Shown: positions 1-11,159 of the stretch, in pieces | Layout of the letters: each line of letters begins with the position of its first letter | Numbering within the stretch: the first letter of the stretch is position 1 | Assembly (NCBI GenBank): GCA_001792895.1 | Contig: MARA01000016.1 | Location: 62,001-126,000, forward strand | Source: Lentinus brumalis | Lineage: Eukaryota > Basidiomycota > Agaricomycetes > Polyporales > Polyporaceae | Length of the DNA: 64,000 bases | Direction of reading: 5' to 3' | The notes under the pieces: model-generated | Told to the model about the DNA's origin: nothing | Databases searched by the model: none | The model's input: the letters and a program-made list of their open reading frames with translations, nothing else | Program-made: the position numbers and the translations under genes

Positions 1-253
1 CGTCCTTGCACAGCGTTGGTACAGCAGTGGCATTCCCGAAGCCGAAGGGAAACTCGTCGCGGCGACATACACGAGGTTGGCAAGTTGCGTTCGTAGACCT
101 GGAGCAGAACGCAGTGTCGTCGCAGTCGCTGTAGAGCTTCCCAGTTATAGCGTCCAGGCGATCGTGGTCCGTCGAACATGCAGTGCCTATAGATACGGCG
201 GCCGAGGAGGATGGTATTGCGGTGAGCACGGCAAGGACTGCAGAGGAGAGCAT
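1..253 (-). CDS. Secreted cysteine-rich protein, N-terminal part (runs off left edge)
   Basis: An open minus-strand frame starts with ATG at 253 and stays open to the window edge (about 84 residues). The first 20 or so residues (MLSSAVLAVLTAIPSSSAAV) form a signal peptide. The mature part is rich in cysteine, with the segments GTACSTDHDRLDAITGKLYS, DCDDTAFCSRSTNATCQ and CRRDEFPFGFGNAT. The spaced cysteines and the CRRDEFPFGFG stretch resemble a secreted hypothetical family I recall from Agaricomycetes, for which I know no function. It is probably extracellular. The C-terminus lies outside the window, so length and domain order cannot be judged. The reading is supported by uninterrupted coding with a signal peptide and regularly spaced cysteines; splicing inside the visible part is not needed. 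Confidence 0.6.
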   Translation of the reverse strand, partial: MLSSAVLAVLTAIPSSSAAVSIGTACSTDHDRLDAITGKLYSDCDDTAFCSRSTNATCQPRVCRRDEFPFGFGNATAVPTLCKD

Positions 254-596
254 CGTGTCTTGAGGCGGGTTCAACAGGACACAGGCGCGGATCTCCAAGG
301 GCTGTAGGGCGCGAGGGACGAGTCAGCCCGCCGCAGATGGCAGTCCAGTCTGGTTTACAACCCGGTACCTACTCACTTGCAGCCCCCGCCGGATCGCCTT
401 GAAGTCCGATGTTCGCTCATCGCCTGCCGCAACGACTGGCCACCGACATAGAGGTTGTCGACGGCATGTGTTGGCCAGTTCGATCGTCTTGTGTGTTCCT
501 TGCACGATGAGTCCAAGATGAGAAGGCTGTCAGAAGGCGTAGGTGCCACCACATGACCACTGCGAGAGGTATACATACTGAGCCCTCACTTACCAA
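254..596. other. Intergenic, no gene seen
   Basis: The stretch separates the start codon of the left-edge secreted protein from the tRNA gene. It should hold the promoter of the secreted protein, but I see no clear TATA element. Short open frames on both strands have no recognisable sequence. Confidence 0.4.
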
Positions 597-670
597 GGGT
601 CGGTGGCGTAGTTGGTTATCGCATCTGTCTAACACACAGAAGGTCCTCAGTTCGAACCTGGGCCGACTCA
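597..670 (+). tRNA. tRNA-Val (anticodon AAC)
   Basis: The sequence folds as a standard 74-nt cloverleaf without an intron. The acceptor arm pairs GGGTCGG (597-603) with CCGACTC (663-669), with one G-T pair. The D stem is GCG/CGC. The anticodon stem TCTGT/ACAGA encloses the loop CTAACAC with AAC at 631-633. The T arm CTCAG-TTCGAAC-CTGGG has one T-G pair, and the discriminator base is A670. The internal A box (TGGCGTAGTTGG) and B box (GTTCGAACC) needed for RNA polymerase III are intact. AAC read as IAC decodes GTT, GTC and GTA valine codons. It stands alone between two protein genes. Confidence 0.95.
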
Positions 671-989
671 TTGGGCGTTGCACGCTTCGTTTTTCTTTTG
701 TGTCCACGCTCTGCTCTGCTCTGCTACGTCGCACCAGTATAATTCAGCATTGATTAGTTCGGAAGATCATGCTCACTCAGGAGGATTATCCGGCACAGGT
801 ACACGGCCAGACGCGCCGATGGACTTGCGCCCGTCAGCGACACCGCCACGCACACGACACTCGAACTCGAACCTCGACTAGTGATACTCAGTTCCAGTGG
901 GCATGAATACCTCCCTCGAGCTACCATTGTTGCCATGCTGAGTTCGCGCCCCAGCTCGCACGGCTCGGAGCCCAGGCAACTGCCAGACA
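671..989. other. Intergenic region upstream of the F-box gene
   Basis: This holds the tRNA 3' flank and the presumed promoter and 5' leader of the F-box gene. I see no second gene. An ATG at 935 opens a frame that is not in phase with the F-box start and closes soon after it. Confidence 0.4.
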
Positions 990-2288
990 ATGCACCCTGC
1001 TCTCCTTGTGGCCGAGATCCTACTTGACATCTTTGACTGGTTATCGGACCTTCCATCGAGCGAATCGAGATGGACGTATGCGCAGCTGGCACGATGTTGC
1101 AGACCGTGGCGAGAATATGCGCTGGATTGTCTATGGATGCACTTGCACGGTATGGATTCCGTTATATGTGTGCTTCGCAGCCATGAAGATGTAGTGAGCG
1201 TCGCATCTTCCCTCCTTGGGTCTATGTGCTTACAACCATTGCATCTGCAGGCTGCAGGGAACGCAACGGCAGCGGTGCTCCAATATACTGGCCGTGTCAG
1301 ATCGCTCGTACATTTACGCGAGCCAACGGTGCCAGATGCACTGCGACACTGCTCGCTGGTCTTTCCGCACCTCGAGTCGGTCCTGCTGTTCTCCCAGGGG
1401 TGCTTGGCTCCGCCTGCGCTCGCCACATCGACACTCTTGAAGCACATCACGCTCAATATGGGGTTTCCGTCTCGGATGGGCTCGATCTCTGACCTGATTG
1501 AGAGGAGTGATGCGGCGGCGCGCTTCCTGCACCATGCTCGTGCGCAGTGTCCGAGCATCCGCTCCCTGACCGTTCGGGGGCGCATCAGTCCGCAACTCAA
1601 CGCTGCCATCGCGTCCTATACGCAGCTCAGGACTATCTCCATACACGGAACGCCCTTCAAGATCGAGACCTTCGCTGCTATCGCGACCTTTCCGTTTCTC
1701 GAGACACTTGACCTGGCTGCGTATCTGCAGGAGCACGAGGTCCGCTCTTGGCAAGGTCTCTCTTTCTCCGGAGAAGCCAGCTTCCCCGCTCTGCGAAACC
1801 TTGCCATCCGTACATCCGGTCCTACCGTCGAAGCAATACTTGCCCGCATACCAGTCGGCGTACTCACCAAGCTACGCCTCGACATGGAGGTGTGCATGGC
1901 GGGTCCTTCCTATATGCAAGACATCTTCCAGCTTCTCGCCCAGAAGACATCCGAAAGCCTCCGAGAGCTGACGGTGGATGATAGGACGAGCATGGACGAC
2001 TTGCCGAGCTCCGGTATTGCCCGGTGGTACAACCTCGAGCTCCTTAGCCCGCTCGCTCGCCTGAGGCAGCTGCGGTGCTTCACTCTGCACCATCCTGACC
2101 TCGGCGATGCGGATCTCGAGGAGCTCGCCCGATGGTGGCCTACACTGGAGCATCTGGATTTGGGAACATATGCTCCCGACATGGTGATGCCTGAGTGGAA
2201 GGCGCAGTTCACACCCGCTGCGCATTCTATCGCTGTTCGGCCGTTCCCCCATTTGCTGTCCGTCACCGTTCCCGTTGCTCCGCCCTGA
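990..2288 (+). CDS. F-box protein with leucine-rich-like C-terminal part
   Basis: Single-exon gene of 432 residues. The N-terminus (MHPALLVAEILLDIFDWL, then LARCCRPWREYALDCLW at about 35-50) matches the degenerate F-box of basidiomycete proteins: a hydrophobic LLVAEILLDIF helix followed by a WREYALDCLW segment. F-boxes bind Skp1 and place the protein in an SCF ubiquitin ligase. The rest (about 100-430) has irregular leucine-rich repeats such as LETLDLAAYL, LTKLRLDME and LEHLDLGTYAP, typical of a substrate-recognition surface. The start at 990 gives the family-like MHPALL opening. Basidiomycetes carry hundreds of such genes and the substrate cannot be predicted. The stop lies only about 30 bases before the broken DUF6533 copy. 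Confidence 0.85.
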   Translation: MHPALLVAEILLDIFDWLSDLPSSESRWTYAQLARCCRPWREYALDCLWMHLHGMDSVICVLRSHEDVVSVASSLLGSMCLQPLHLQAAGNATAAVLQYTGRVRSLVHLREPTVPDALRHCSLVFPHLESVLLFSQGCLAPPALATSTLLKHITLNMGFPSRMGSISDLIERSDAAARFLHHARAQCPSIRSLTVRGRISPQLNAAIASYTQLRTISIHGTPFKIETFAAIATFPFLETLDLAAYLQEHEVRSWQGLSFSGEASFPALRNLAIRTSGPTVEAILARIPVGVLTKLRLDMEVCMAGPSYMQDIFQLLAQKTSESLRELTVDDRTSMDDLPSSGIARWYNLELLSPLARLRQLRCFTLHHPDLGDADLEELARWWPTLEHLDLGTYAPDMVMPEWKAQFTPAAHSIAVRPFPHLLSVTVPVAPP

Positions 2289-2314
2289 TTGGGTACTCCG
2301 CGGCTTGTCGATTG

Positions 2315-3689
2315 CGGCATGAAGGTGAGCTCTTCCTGTTCATTGACATGCCGCTGTGACACCTGATCGGAACGTAGAGGTTGGTATATAGCCATTCAAA
2401 CTTTACGGCGCTGTGCAGTGACTAGTAGCCTACGGCAGTTGTAGTGTGTTCGTAATCGCAACTGAGGTGTTCACTGTCCTGCAATTCGTACCTGGGGCTG
2501 GTAAGTCATCTTCAAAGCCTCCCGTTGTGATCACAGCTCTGAAACGTTCCCACAAGTCTTCTCCGCCCTCCGCGCATACGTATTGAGCAGGAGCAAAGTT
2601 CTTGGAATACTCGTCCTCGTCGTGTCTCTCGCGCCAGTAGGGGCCCCTAATCTGGTGGGTGGATGTGTCATCATTTGAGCTTATGAATGGACGCACAATA
2701 CTTGACCGTGCAGGTTCTATATGGCTATGAACTCTACGGAGTGAACTACCCGCCATTTGGATGCCTCACAAGAGCTCGTACGACCCAAGCAGCGATACTA
2801 AGGTTCGGCGCTCGATATCATTTGATCTGAGTTTTTACTGACTTCGTTACAAGGCGTACGTCGGCTAATGCTCATATACGATAGGATCCGCTCATCCGAG
2901 AGATCGCACAGTCACAGTCATCTCTCGAGTGCTGCTCATTGTTGCCGACGTGTTAATCATCTATACGACCTGGACAAAGCTGAGCGGTCGGGACGCCCTG
3001 AGGGATATCCGACAGTCCAACAGGTTGTCACTGTCAGATATTCTCTTTCGCAACGGTATGTCTTTCTGTGGCGTTCGTGCCCGGGATGGAAATACCCTGT
3101 GGATGATGCTAAACGGTGTCCAGGAATTACATACTTCGTGTGCGTCCCAAGTTGAACAAAGCTGCCCGGATACTCGACAGACTCAGGGACTCGCCATCAG
3201 AGTTCTCCTCCTTCTCAACGTCCTCCACCTCGTCTTCTCCCTCACTTCAGTAAGTCCCAGTCCATCTCGCCCCTCCGACCAATATTGATGTCAATCGCGC
3301 AGCTGGCAGTTCAGAACAATGGCGTCAGTTATGTTACCATATTTACCGCCCCGTACGATGTCACCACAACTCCAGGATGCTCCGACGTTGGACTCACCAC
3401 CTGTGCTCTTCCTTATAGCCTGACAGCCATCCTCATCTCGCACTTTCTCATCGACTTGCAAGAAGCGAATCAGGCTGTCGTCAGAGTCGATCCCCACGAT
3501 CCGCTGCATACCTCGAGGGACCCTTGGGACGACATGCCAAGCTTCATTTCGTCCCTTGGTGGTTTCATCAACTCCGATCTTGCGGCTCAGTCCGACGATG
3601 ATATCGAATTGCACGCCGTCTCGCGCTTGGATGGGGAGGAGGAAAGCGGGCCTCAGGCCTCCGATGGTGCTGCGTCATCTTCAGCGTAG
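2315..3689 (+). pseudogene. DUF6533-family membrane protein, 5'-truncated copy (copy A)
   Basis: Similarity to the complete copies begins around 2315, just at the donor site that ends the DUF6533 exon (GAAGGTGAGC). The first three exons, including the whole DUF6533 domain, are absent and replaced by the 3' flank of the F-box gene. What remains is well preserved: the VLQFVPGA exon, FSALRAYVLSRSK (about 2555), the GYELYGVNYPPFGC exon (about 2720), the IVADVLIIYTTWTK helix (about 2940), the LLLLNVLHLVFSLTS helix, and the last exon with SYVTIFTAPY and LTAILISHFLIDLQEANQ, ending in an acidic tail (DDDIELHAVSRLDGEEE) with stop at 3689. Frames and splice sites look intact downstream of the break, so the loss may be recent. 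A start codon for a shorter protein cannot be excluded. Confidence 0.75.
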
Positions 3690-3969
3690 TCTGCAATATA
3701 TCACGATTTCTTTTCGGGCCAGATGCGTTGTCATTGACTCCTTGAGACCCTCTGGTAAGTACTATGTTACTGCACGTCCCTGGTCGCGCGTTTCCCCAAT
3801 TTCGATACTTGCCTTGTAACCTTGCCGAACAAACGAACTTGAACCTACTGCGACTCTCGAGCCTTCGTACGTCTCGTCACACCCTCGGCTCGCAGGCGTT
3901 AGAGGCAGGCCGGTCGCCACAGAGCCAGACACTCCGAGGCGAAGGTCGGAGACCCGAATAAAACGCGAC

Positions 3970-4030
3970 CACGTGACAAACATGCTTGACAGCTATGACG
4001 CGGCAAGGCGGGCTTCCCCAGCATATATAA
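3970..4030 (+). promoter_or_regulatory. Probable core promoter: CACGTG box and TATA box
   Basis: A CACGTG palindrome lies at 3970-3975 and a good TATA box (TATATAA) at 4024-4030, followed by pyrimidine-rich sequence. The nearest downstream start is that of NDUFAF7 about 400 bases away, so either its leader is long or spliced, or a short transcript begins here. CACGTG is the binding site of bHLH factors in fungi; its use here is inferred. Confidence 0.45.
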
Positions 4031-4434
4031 GCCCCCGGCCCCCATTTTCTATGCTGTTGCACCTTTGCTTCTTCCCACCACCTGCGGCAGTGCCACTCTA
4101 CGAGCTTCGCGCCTCCAGTAGTACCCGTCACCAACCGCATCCCTCTTTCCTGATCATCTGTTGGGTAAATGTGACTATATGCGCATGATGCACTCATACT
4201 TGGTGAGTTCTGCGTATCCCCAACCCAAGAAGACCACCGACCGAGCGGCTGCATGGCTAGTGTGACTGTGACTTCGATGCAGGAGGTTGTTTGTGCGTGT
4301 TAGGATCGAAGGGCGATAGCTTTGACGCTCGCCGAGTTTGGATAGCGCGCGCCTGTGCCGTTCCAGCGGTCGAGGACCCGGCCAAGTTAGCAGCATTCCT
4401 GTCCTACCGTCTGCCACCATCCATTCTGAGCTAC

Positions 4435-6115
4435 ATGCTTGCTCGTGCAGCTCGAGCTTCGACGCGACAATGCTTACCTCTTACTAGAGCTGCCTTCTCC
4501 ACGACCATCCCACGTAGCAAGAAAGCAGAGACGAAGACAGAGGACAGGATCAACTACAACGACAAGATCTCCTTCTCCGACATCCCCGACGCCGAGCATG
4601 TCAAGTACAAACGCGTCACGGCCAATGACCTTGAGCGGGAGCACGAGCCACCACGTCGGGTGAAGATGCTCGTGCGGGACTTCATCGAGGACTCGCTGTA
4701 CAACCCCAACTACGGCTACTTCGCCAAACAAGCGACCATCTATACCGCTCTCGAACCCATCGACTTCTCCGCGGTTCGGAACAGCACGCATTTTGATGCA
4801 GAGGTGTCGAAGCGCTATGCGTCGTACGGGGAGGACGGGGAGGGTCCAGGGAAGCAGCTGTGGCATACGCCCACCGAGCTGTTCAAGGTGCGTCACCCTG
4901 ATACGTGCTCTGAAGGCCGATGGTTGATAGTGCAGGTCGGAAGCCATGGTACGGTCGAGCGATCGCGCAGTGCCTCGTATCGGAGTACCTCTTGAAGTTC
5001 TTCCCATATGAGGACTTCGTCATCTACGAGATCGGGGCTGGGAACGGCACTCTTGCTCTCGACATCCTGGACTACCTACAAGAGCACTATCCCGATGTGT
5101 ATGAGCGCACGCGGTACAACATCATCGAGATTAGCGCGAATCTCGCGAACCTGCAACGGGAGAAGCTTAGCGCGGCGCATCCGTGCGTCACCGTCCACAA
5201 CAAGAGCATATTTCGGTGGGATACTCGGGAACCTGCCCCGTGCTACTTCGTTGCGATGGAGGTCATCGTGAGTCTTCATCTGCACTTTCTGCGACTTCGT
5301 GACGCGAGTTATCTTTCTAGGACAACTTCGCGCACGACCTTATTCGATACGACCTCCGAACACTGGAGCCGTACCAAGGGATCGTCACTGTCGACAAGGC
5401 TGGGGACTTCAGCACATACTACACGAAGGTGACAGACCCACTGATCAGCGACTTCCTCGCCCTCCGACGCTACCTTAACCACCCACCACCGATTTCGCGT
5501 CTCCTCAAGCTCTCCCAGACATTCCGTACGTTCTACACCAACCTCCCCTTCGCCCCGAACCTCTCTCCTCCAGAGTACATCCCCACGCGCCTCCTCACCC
5601 TCCTCCGCACCCTCCGTCGGCATTTCCCCCGACATCGCCTCCTTCTCTCCGACTTTTCATCCCTCCCCGACACGATACCAGGCGTCAACGCGCCAGTCGT
5701 ACAAACGCGGTTCCAGAACGCGATGGTACCGTGTGAAACGCTGCTCGTCCGCCAAGGGTACTTTGACATCTTCTTCCCCACCAACTTCGAGAACCTGCGC
5801 GACATGTACGAGCATGTCCTTGCGCAGCCACGCCCGCTCGGTTCGGACGAGGCCCCGCGCCTCACGCCGATCAGCATGACGGCGTCGCCACTCATGGAAG
5901 GCAACAGCTTCTTCTCGTCGTACCACCCGAAGACGCGGAGATCGCCGGTGGACGGGGTGCCGTCGAGTAGCGGGCTGCCGGTCGGCGAGCGCAAGTCGCA
6001 GGTGTACACGCATGCGGAGTTCATGGCGACGTATGCGGATTTGAGCAAGACGCGTTTGCAGAACGGGGAGAACCCGCTACTAGACACGTACAAGAATGTC
6101 AAGTTTCTGTTTTGA
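4435..6115 (+). CDS. NDUFAF7: NDUFAF7/MidA-family mitochondrial methyltransferase (complex I assembly)
   Basis: Three exons (4435-4887, 4944-5267, 5321-6115) join in frame to 523 residues. The N-terminus is rich in Arg, Ala and Ser (MLARAARASTRQCLPLTRAA), a typical mitochondrial targeting peptide. Next come RRVKMLVRDFIEDSLYNPNY and GYFAKQ, the conserved start of the MidA (DUF185, COG1565) fold, then LWHTPTELFKPWYGRAIAQ. The SAM-binding motif I is VIYEIGAGNGTLALDIL, starting about residue 178, with the acidic IIEIS about 30 residues later. In animals this enzyme dimethylates an arginine of the NDUFS2 subunit in the matrix and is needed for early assembly of complex I; the same role is inferred here. 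The first acceptor was chosen as the AG at 4942-4943 because the earlier CAG breaks the LFKPWYGRA frame. It is a single-copy housekeeping gene inside an otherwise accessory region. Confidence 0.9.
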
Positions 6116-6795
6116 GACACCTTTGTTCAGGACATCTAGCGCATGTTCGCGAAACGTTCTTCGGTTTGGTGGCAACCTGGAGGCTCACGTTGGGCCAGAC
6201 GAAGTATGTATAATTGCCATCGGGCCCGGACGAGAACGCCAGACTTTGCTATAGCCTCGCCCATCTGATCAAATTTCGTCATGCGCCCTTGGCATGTTTT
6301 GTTGCCTCGTCCGGCAACACTTCGAGTTCTACTTGTACTTGCAGGTTACATCCTGGTAGCGCGATCGGGAAAGTCAGTGCAGCGTGCGCGCGGGCTGGCC
6401 CACAGCTGATGTTTCCTTCCTCCAAGCCCTCCATTCATAGCAATGCCCAGTCGAGGAATTGCTATCCTCACCTCGGAGATATGATGTGAGTTAACTTGAC
6501 TACTTGAGATCCACGAATTGACCCGAGGCAGAGTCAGAGCATCGAATCCCTGCCGTCTCATCGCGAACGACGCGGTCCCACACGCTTGGAGTACGGTGAG
6601 CGTTCGCATCCGGGGTTTGTTTCATCCTGATCGTCCTCTGACTTCAATGAGGGACAGACGGCCCTAGAGCGGGACCGAAAGAAGTGACGGTCCCGCCGCT
6701 ATGACTCGACAGCACGATCGGTCTGCTGCCCGCATACTTAAACCACCCGCTGCGTCCATTGTCACTGTCGACAACATCACAGGACAGCACACGAC
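6116..6795. other. Intergenic region with esterase promoter
   Basis: No gene is seen. A TATA-like CATACTTAAA lies at about 6733-6742, some 55-60 bases before the esterase start codon, and is the likely core promoter of that gene. Confidence 0.4.
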
Positions 6796-9114
6796 ATGCT
6801 ACTCTCAAGCACGGATCTGCTTGCGTTCCTGCACTCCTGGTTTTTTCTGGGAAGCCACGCGCCTACCACTCCAACCCACAACAGTCCCCATGTGCAGCTC
6901 GATCACGCAACCCTGCTAGGCAGAGCGAACGGCTCGGTCGAGAGCTTCCTTGGGATCCCGTATGCACAACCTCCGTGAGTTCTCATCCGTCTGCACGAAT
7001 TTTCGCCATGTAAAATGACCATTTTTAGCGTGAATGACCTTCGGTTCCGACTCCCCCGACTCATAGACTCCTACCACGGCACTGTCAACGCAACGGCGTT
7101 CGGCAACCAATGCATTCAGCAAGGAGCAGCCGCCCTCTCGAACGTGCCTCCCGAAATCCTCGAGGCTGTCATGCCGTTCCTCGGACGATTCGCTCCTGAC
7201 CCGACTGTACCCCAGAGCGAGGATTGTGAGTGACACTGTCGCTCTAAACATGTGTTCGCAGCCGTTCTCATGCGTTACAGGTCTGAACTTGAACATCTAC
7301 CGTCCTGCGAATGTATCCGCAGATGCCAAGCTGCCCGTTCTGTTTGTGAGTCTGCAATATTACTCTGGAGAAGTCAGTGACCCTGAGCATGAATGCAGTG
7401 GATTTATGGCGGCGGGTTTGCGGTTGGGTCAAATGCGACGTGAGTGTTCTCGTGATACATACGTCTAGAGCTGCTAACGGAAGATACAGGCCGCTGCATA
7501 ACGGCACGGCGATCGTGCAGAGGTCCATAGAAATCGGCCAGCCAGTCATCTATGTGGCTGTCAACTACCGGTATGTGTAGATACTCGGAACCGAGATCGA
7601 AGGCTCAACAACAGGCTGCAGACTTACCGTCTTTGGGTTCCTCGGAGGTGCGGAAATCAAAGAAGCGGGAGTCGGGAATCTAGGTCTCCAAGATCGTAAG
7701 TCGCTTCATGCCCGCTCGAAATGCCAGCATCTGCTAACAGTAGTGGCTAACACAGAGCGAGCTGCCCTCCGCTGGGTCCACAAGCATATCTCGGCATTTG
7801 GAGGGGACCCGGACAAAGTCACAATGTGAGCAATCTGTCGCTCGATGTCTTCCTCCGCAATGCGTGCTGACACTCAGACAGCTGGGGTGAGAGCGCCGGT
7901 GCGGCATCGGTCTTCTTCCAGCTCTTCGCCAACGGGGGCGACCCACAAGGCCTCTTCCGTGCCGGTATCATGAGCTCCAGCTGGACTCTCCCTACCGGAG
8001 ACATCTCCGGGGTACTAGGAACGTACGACTTCGTGGTGGATCAAGTAGGATGCTCAAACGCGACCGACTCTCTCGCATGTCTGCGAACGGCCTCGACCGA
8101 CAGCCTTCTTGCCGCTGCGAACGCCACTCCCGGCACGGGCTTCGTACGTTGACATGCCTAGACATGCGTGCGTCACCCCCAGTCTTACGGTATCCCTTCA
8201 GGTCTTCACCCCATACTTGCCGCGTGCCGACGGCGTCTTCGTTGAGGATTCCCCTCAGCAGCTCGCGCGTCATGGCAAGTTGGCCGATATTCCCTTCATA
8301 ATTGGTATGTGACCACATAGTGCAAGTGACTCTCCGCATCACTCAAGCCTCCTTCCGCAGGCGATGTGAAGGACGAGGGCACCCTCTTCGCTTTGGGCAG
8401 CTTCAATGTCACGTACGGCTCTCCTCCGTCCCCATCGTTCCAGCGGAGCTGACCGAGTCGTCTAGTACTGATGACGAGTTCATCGACTACATCTCCCATG
8501 ATGTGTTCCCTGGTGCGTCTCCTGCGGACCTCGAGAAGCTCCTGGAGTTGTACCCCTCGGATCCCGCTGCTGGTTCTCCGTTTGACACAGGAAGTGCGAA
8601 TGCGTTCACGCCAGAATACAAGCGTATCGCCGCACTGTTGGGCGACTGGGCCTTCAATGCACCTCGTCGTCAGCTGTTAAAGACCTTCTCTTCTCATCGC
8701 ACTGCGTATAATTTCCGTCAGTGTCCCTCTTCTTTCCCCGTCATAGGGTCAGCAACTAACACATACATCGTGATGAGTAGAGAGCGCACGGGTGAACGTC
8801 CCAGCAGTAGGTTACGTGGGTACCTTGTGGCTTGACTATGTACTCGCGATGCTGACTCACTTGTTTGCTAGCCTCACGGACACGATCTGTTCGTTGCCTT
8901 CGCACCAGACGACATGACGGACTACTTCATCCGCTTCGTGAACACCCTCGATCCAAACGGAGACACCGATGTGCACTGGCCGCGTTACGACACCACCTCC
9001 CGGGCCACTCTCGAGTTCAGCGAAGGCGATGTGCGCCTCAGCATCGCTGTCGACGATCAGCGTCTGTCCGGGATGAGTGAGCTCACGTCGCTCAGCTTGC
9101 GCTTCCCGCTCTAG
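6796..9114 (+). CDS. Secreted type-B carboxylesterase/lipase
   Basis: Thirteen exons (6796-6974, 7029-7225, 7281-7345, 7399-7439, 7490-7570, 7622-7695, 7756-7825, 7882-8143, 8202-8304, 8361-8412, 8466-8716, 8781-8815, 8872-9114) join to 550 residues. A signal peptide (MLLSSTDLLAFLHSWFFLGS) is followed by the type-B markers: GSVESFLGIPYAQPP, SEDCLNLNIYRP, the oxyanion-hole segment WIYGGGFAVGS, and GNLGLQDQRAALRWV. The nucleophile sits in WGESAGA (Ser240), the acid in VKDEGT (Glu363) and the histidine in PHGHDL (His472), so the alpha/beta-hydrolase triad is complete. Such enzymes hydrolyse carboxylic esters (lipids, sterol esters or aromatic esters); the substrate cannot be told from sequence. 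Length is close to fungal secreted lipases of this family (about 540-560). The third-last to last exons are the least certain, but the final model has no internal stop. Confidence 0.88.
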
Positions 9115-10888
9115 TCACACAAACGGTTGTTTACTGCTGCGGCGACTAATGCAATAAGTATTCATGTTTCTAAGCCCCGTGTACGGGCGGAGAGTTCAGC
9201 TCATAATGCCAACTGTTTCTTCGCATTCGCTAGCATCCGAAACCTTCAGCTTTCACGACCGTGACCCCGCTGATAGCGAGGATTTCCGTCGGACTCCCTT
9301 CCTTCGCGCTTATTCATGTTGTATTGTGGTGCTGTGGAGTCCACCCTCTCCACGAGTATTTTGCCTAAGTCGCTGTACGGCCACTTTTCAGAGGCTCAAC
9401 GTGAGTTGCAGGCTGAGGTGCAACTGCTTAATTGCTCAGTCCCTGCAGGTCAGCGCCGGAGCGTTTACGCGTCAAGGCTGATGCCGACAGCCTTCTCCCA
9501 TAACAACCGGGATCCGAGGCTCGCACTGTGTCCTTGAGCACAGTACATATGTAGAGTTCCTCGGAGTCTCATACGTGGAAGACGTCGACGTTGAATAAGT
9601 ATATCCGATTTTAGTCTGCTTCCAATGGAGGACAATAACCGAGAGGTTCCGAATCTGAGTTTGTCAGCAACAATTTGATCTCCGACGACGCGTCAAGATC
9701 TATACACACGACGCGTCGACGCGTTGGCGCCCGCATTCCTACCCTCGTCCGCTCTCGTACGCTCTCGTTCGCTACCCTAGTTACCCTACACAATCGCTGT
9801 ACCCACCAACTACTATCTAGTCCTTCTGAAACCACGCATACACCACCAGGACGGTTTGCTTCACCGCTGATAGCAAGCTCTGGCTGAAAATGATCAGCTG
9901 CTCCATCTTTGCACGGAAGACTGCAACTGAGATGTTCTGAGTCATACCGCGACCCCGGCATACGAGAAAACTGCAATTCACTGGTGAGACCTATACTGCG
10001 ACGCGTGGCTAGAGGATGTTATTGTTGGGCACTAATCGATTCCTGATACTGTAAGTCGCCGGGTGTCTGCGCAGTTGTGAGAGGGTTATAGGTTATATTC
10101 CCCCAGATCGTTGTCGTCGCGCACATACTTGCGACACTCAGAGCACTTGACGACGTTAGCAGAGGGTTCCGGAGAGTTCTGACAAGGGGTGTTGGAGATA
10201 TATCTTGCGGCGAGAAGCAGGACCTCAGCTGAGGCAGCCAACATAGCATTTTCCGTGGGCTGAGCCTTCCCGCGGCAAAACGGCGTTGCCCTGAGGCCCA
10301 CAGTACTTCAATGAAGGCATCCTCAGCTTGCTGAAGGCTGCGATGACCTCTCGGGGGTGCAGACTCTGTAGAGGACGGCGAGCGCGTACAGGCGCTCGAT
10401 AATACCCAAAGCAGAAGTGATGTCCTTTTGTAGCGAGCTGTTACCCTTTTCAGACTGGACCACCTTTTCTGGATGACCGGATCAATCTGCCGGTTTCGAA
10501 GTCCGCTGATACGGAACCACAGGGTAAAGCGACGCGTTTTGAAGCAGACCCCATACGACTTGTCGTATCGTGGGCTGCCTAGGGGAGACAAATCCGATTC
10601 GTAACAAACTACAAAAGGCAATCGTGACGCTGGTGCCACATAAAATCTCCTCCGCGTTCGCCTTTGGTTCCCTCCGGTGCCCTCACCCTCGACTCTTCTT
10701 GTCACTGAAGTTATTGTCAAATCCATGTTATGACTTTGGGCGTCGTTGATTCCGTTCCGAGGCTTCCTCCGGGTACATAAGTCCGGCTAACGAGCCGGCG
10801 GCGGCCACAAGGTACATCACCCTGGCGACAGCGATCAGGTACGCTTTCTCGAATACCTTGAGGCCGCCTGCAGCTCGTGGGTTCATGA
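9115..10888. other. Long intergenic stretch, no supported gene
   Basis: About 1.8 kb without recognisable coding sequence. A minus-strand open frame of 235 codons (10019-10726) has low-complexity Arg/Ser-rich content and no homology I recognise, so I do not call it. A palindromic ACGCGTCGACGCGT lies at about 9711-9724. At 10555-10591 there is a 37-base segment closely similar to 17958-17992. Confidence 0.4.
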
Positions 10889-10896
10889 TATAAAAG
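10889..10896 (+). promoter_or_regulatory. TATA box of the small secreted protein gene
   Basis: TATAAAAG lies in GC-rich surroundings about 265 bases before the start codon at 11160. It is followed by a pyrimidine-rich leader, as is common for strongly expressed fungal genes. The long spacing implies a 5' UTR of over 200 bases. Confidence 0.5.
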
Positions 10897-11159
10897 GGCT
10901 GGCTCCCATGTCGGTTCCCTTCAAACAAATCCTCCATCCCTCTCCACCCCTTTCCTCTGACCGGTTCAGCCTTCGCTCAAGCAGCGCTGCCTCCTTGTTT
11001 CTCATTCTTCTTTGATTGAGTCGCTGCTTTTGCCGTCTGCGACGGTCTTTGGAACACTTCCCTTCCTCTCCCGGTTCTTTCTGCTTGATTTCTGGTGTTA
11101 CTCGTCGCCTCAGCCCTTCATAGTCTAAGCAGTCGTCACTCCACTCCACACAAATCAAG

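Noticed and set aside
9760..9795. Telomere-like CCCTAGTTACCCTA words
   Set aside because: Only two imperfect units, in the middle of ordinary sequence; not a telomere array.
10019..10726. Minus-strand open frame of 235 codons
   Set aside because: Arg/Ser-rich, without a family motif, signal peptide or partner exons; it looks like a chance frame in GC-rich DNA.
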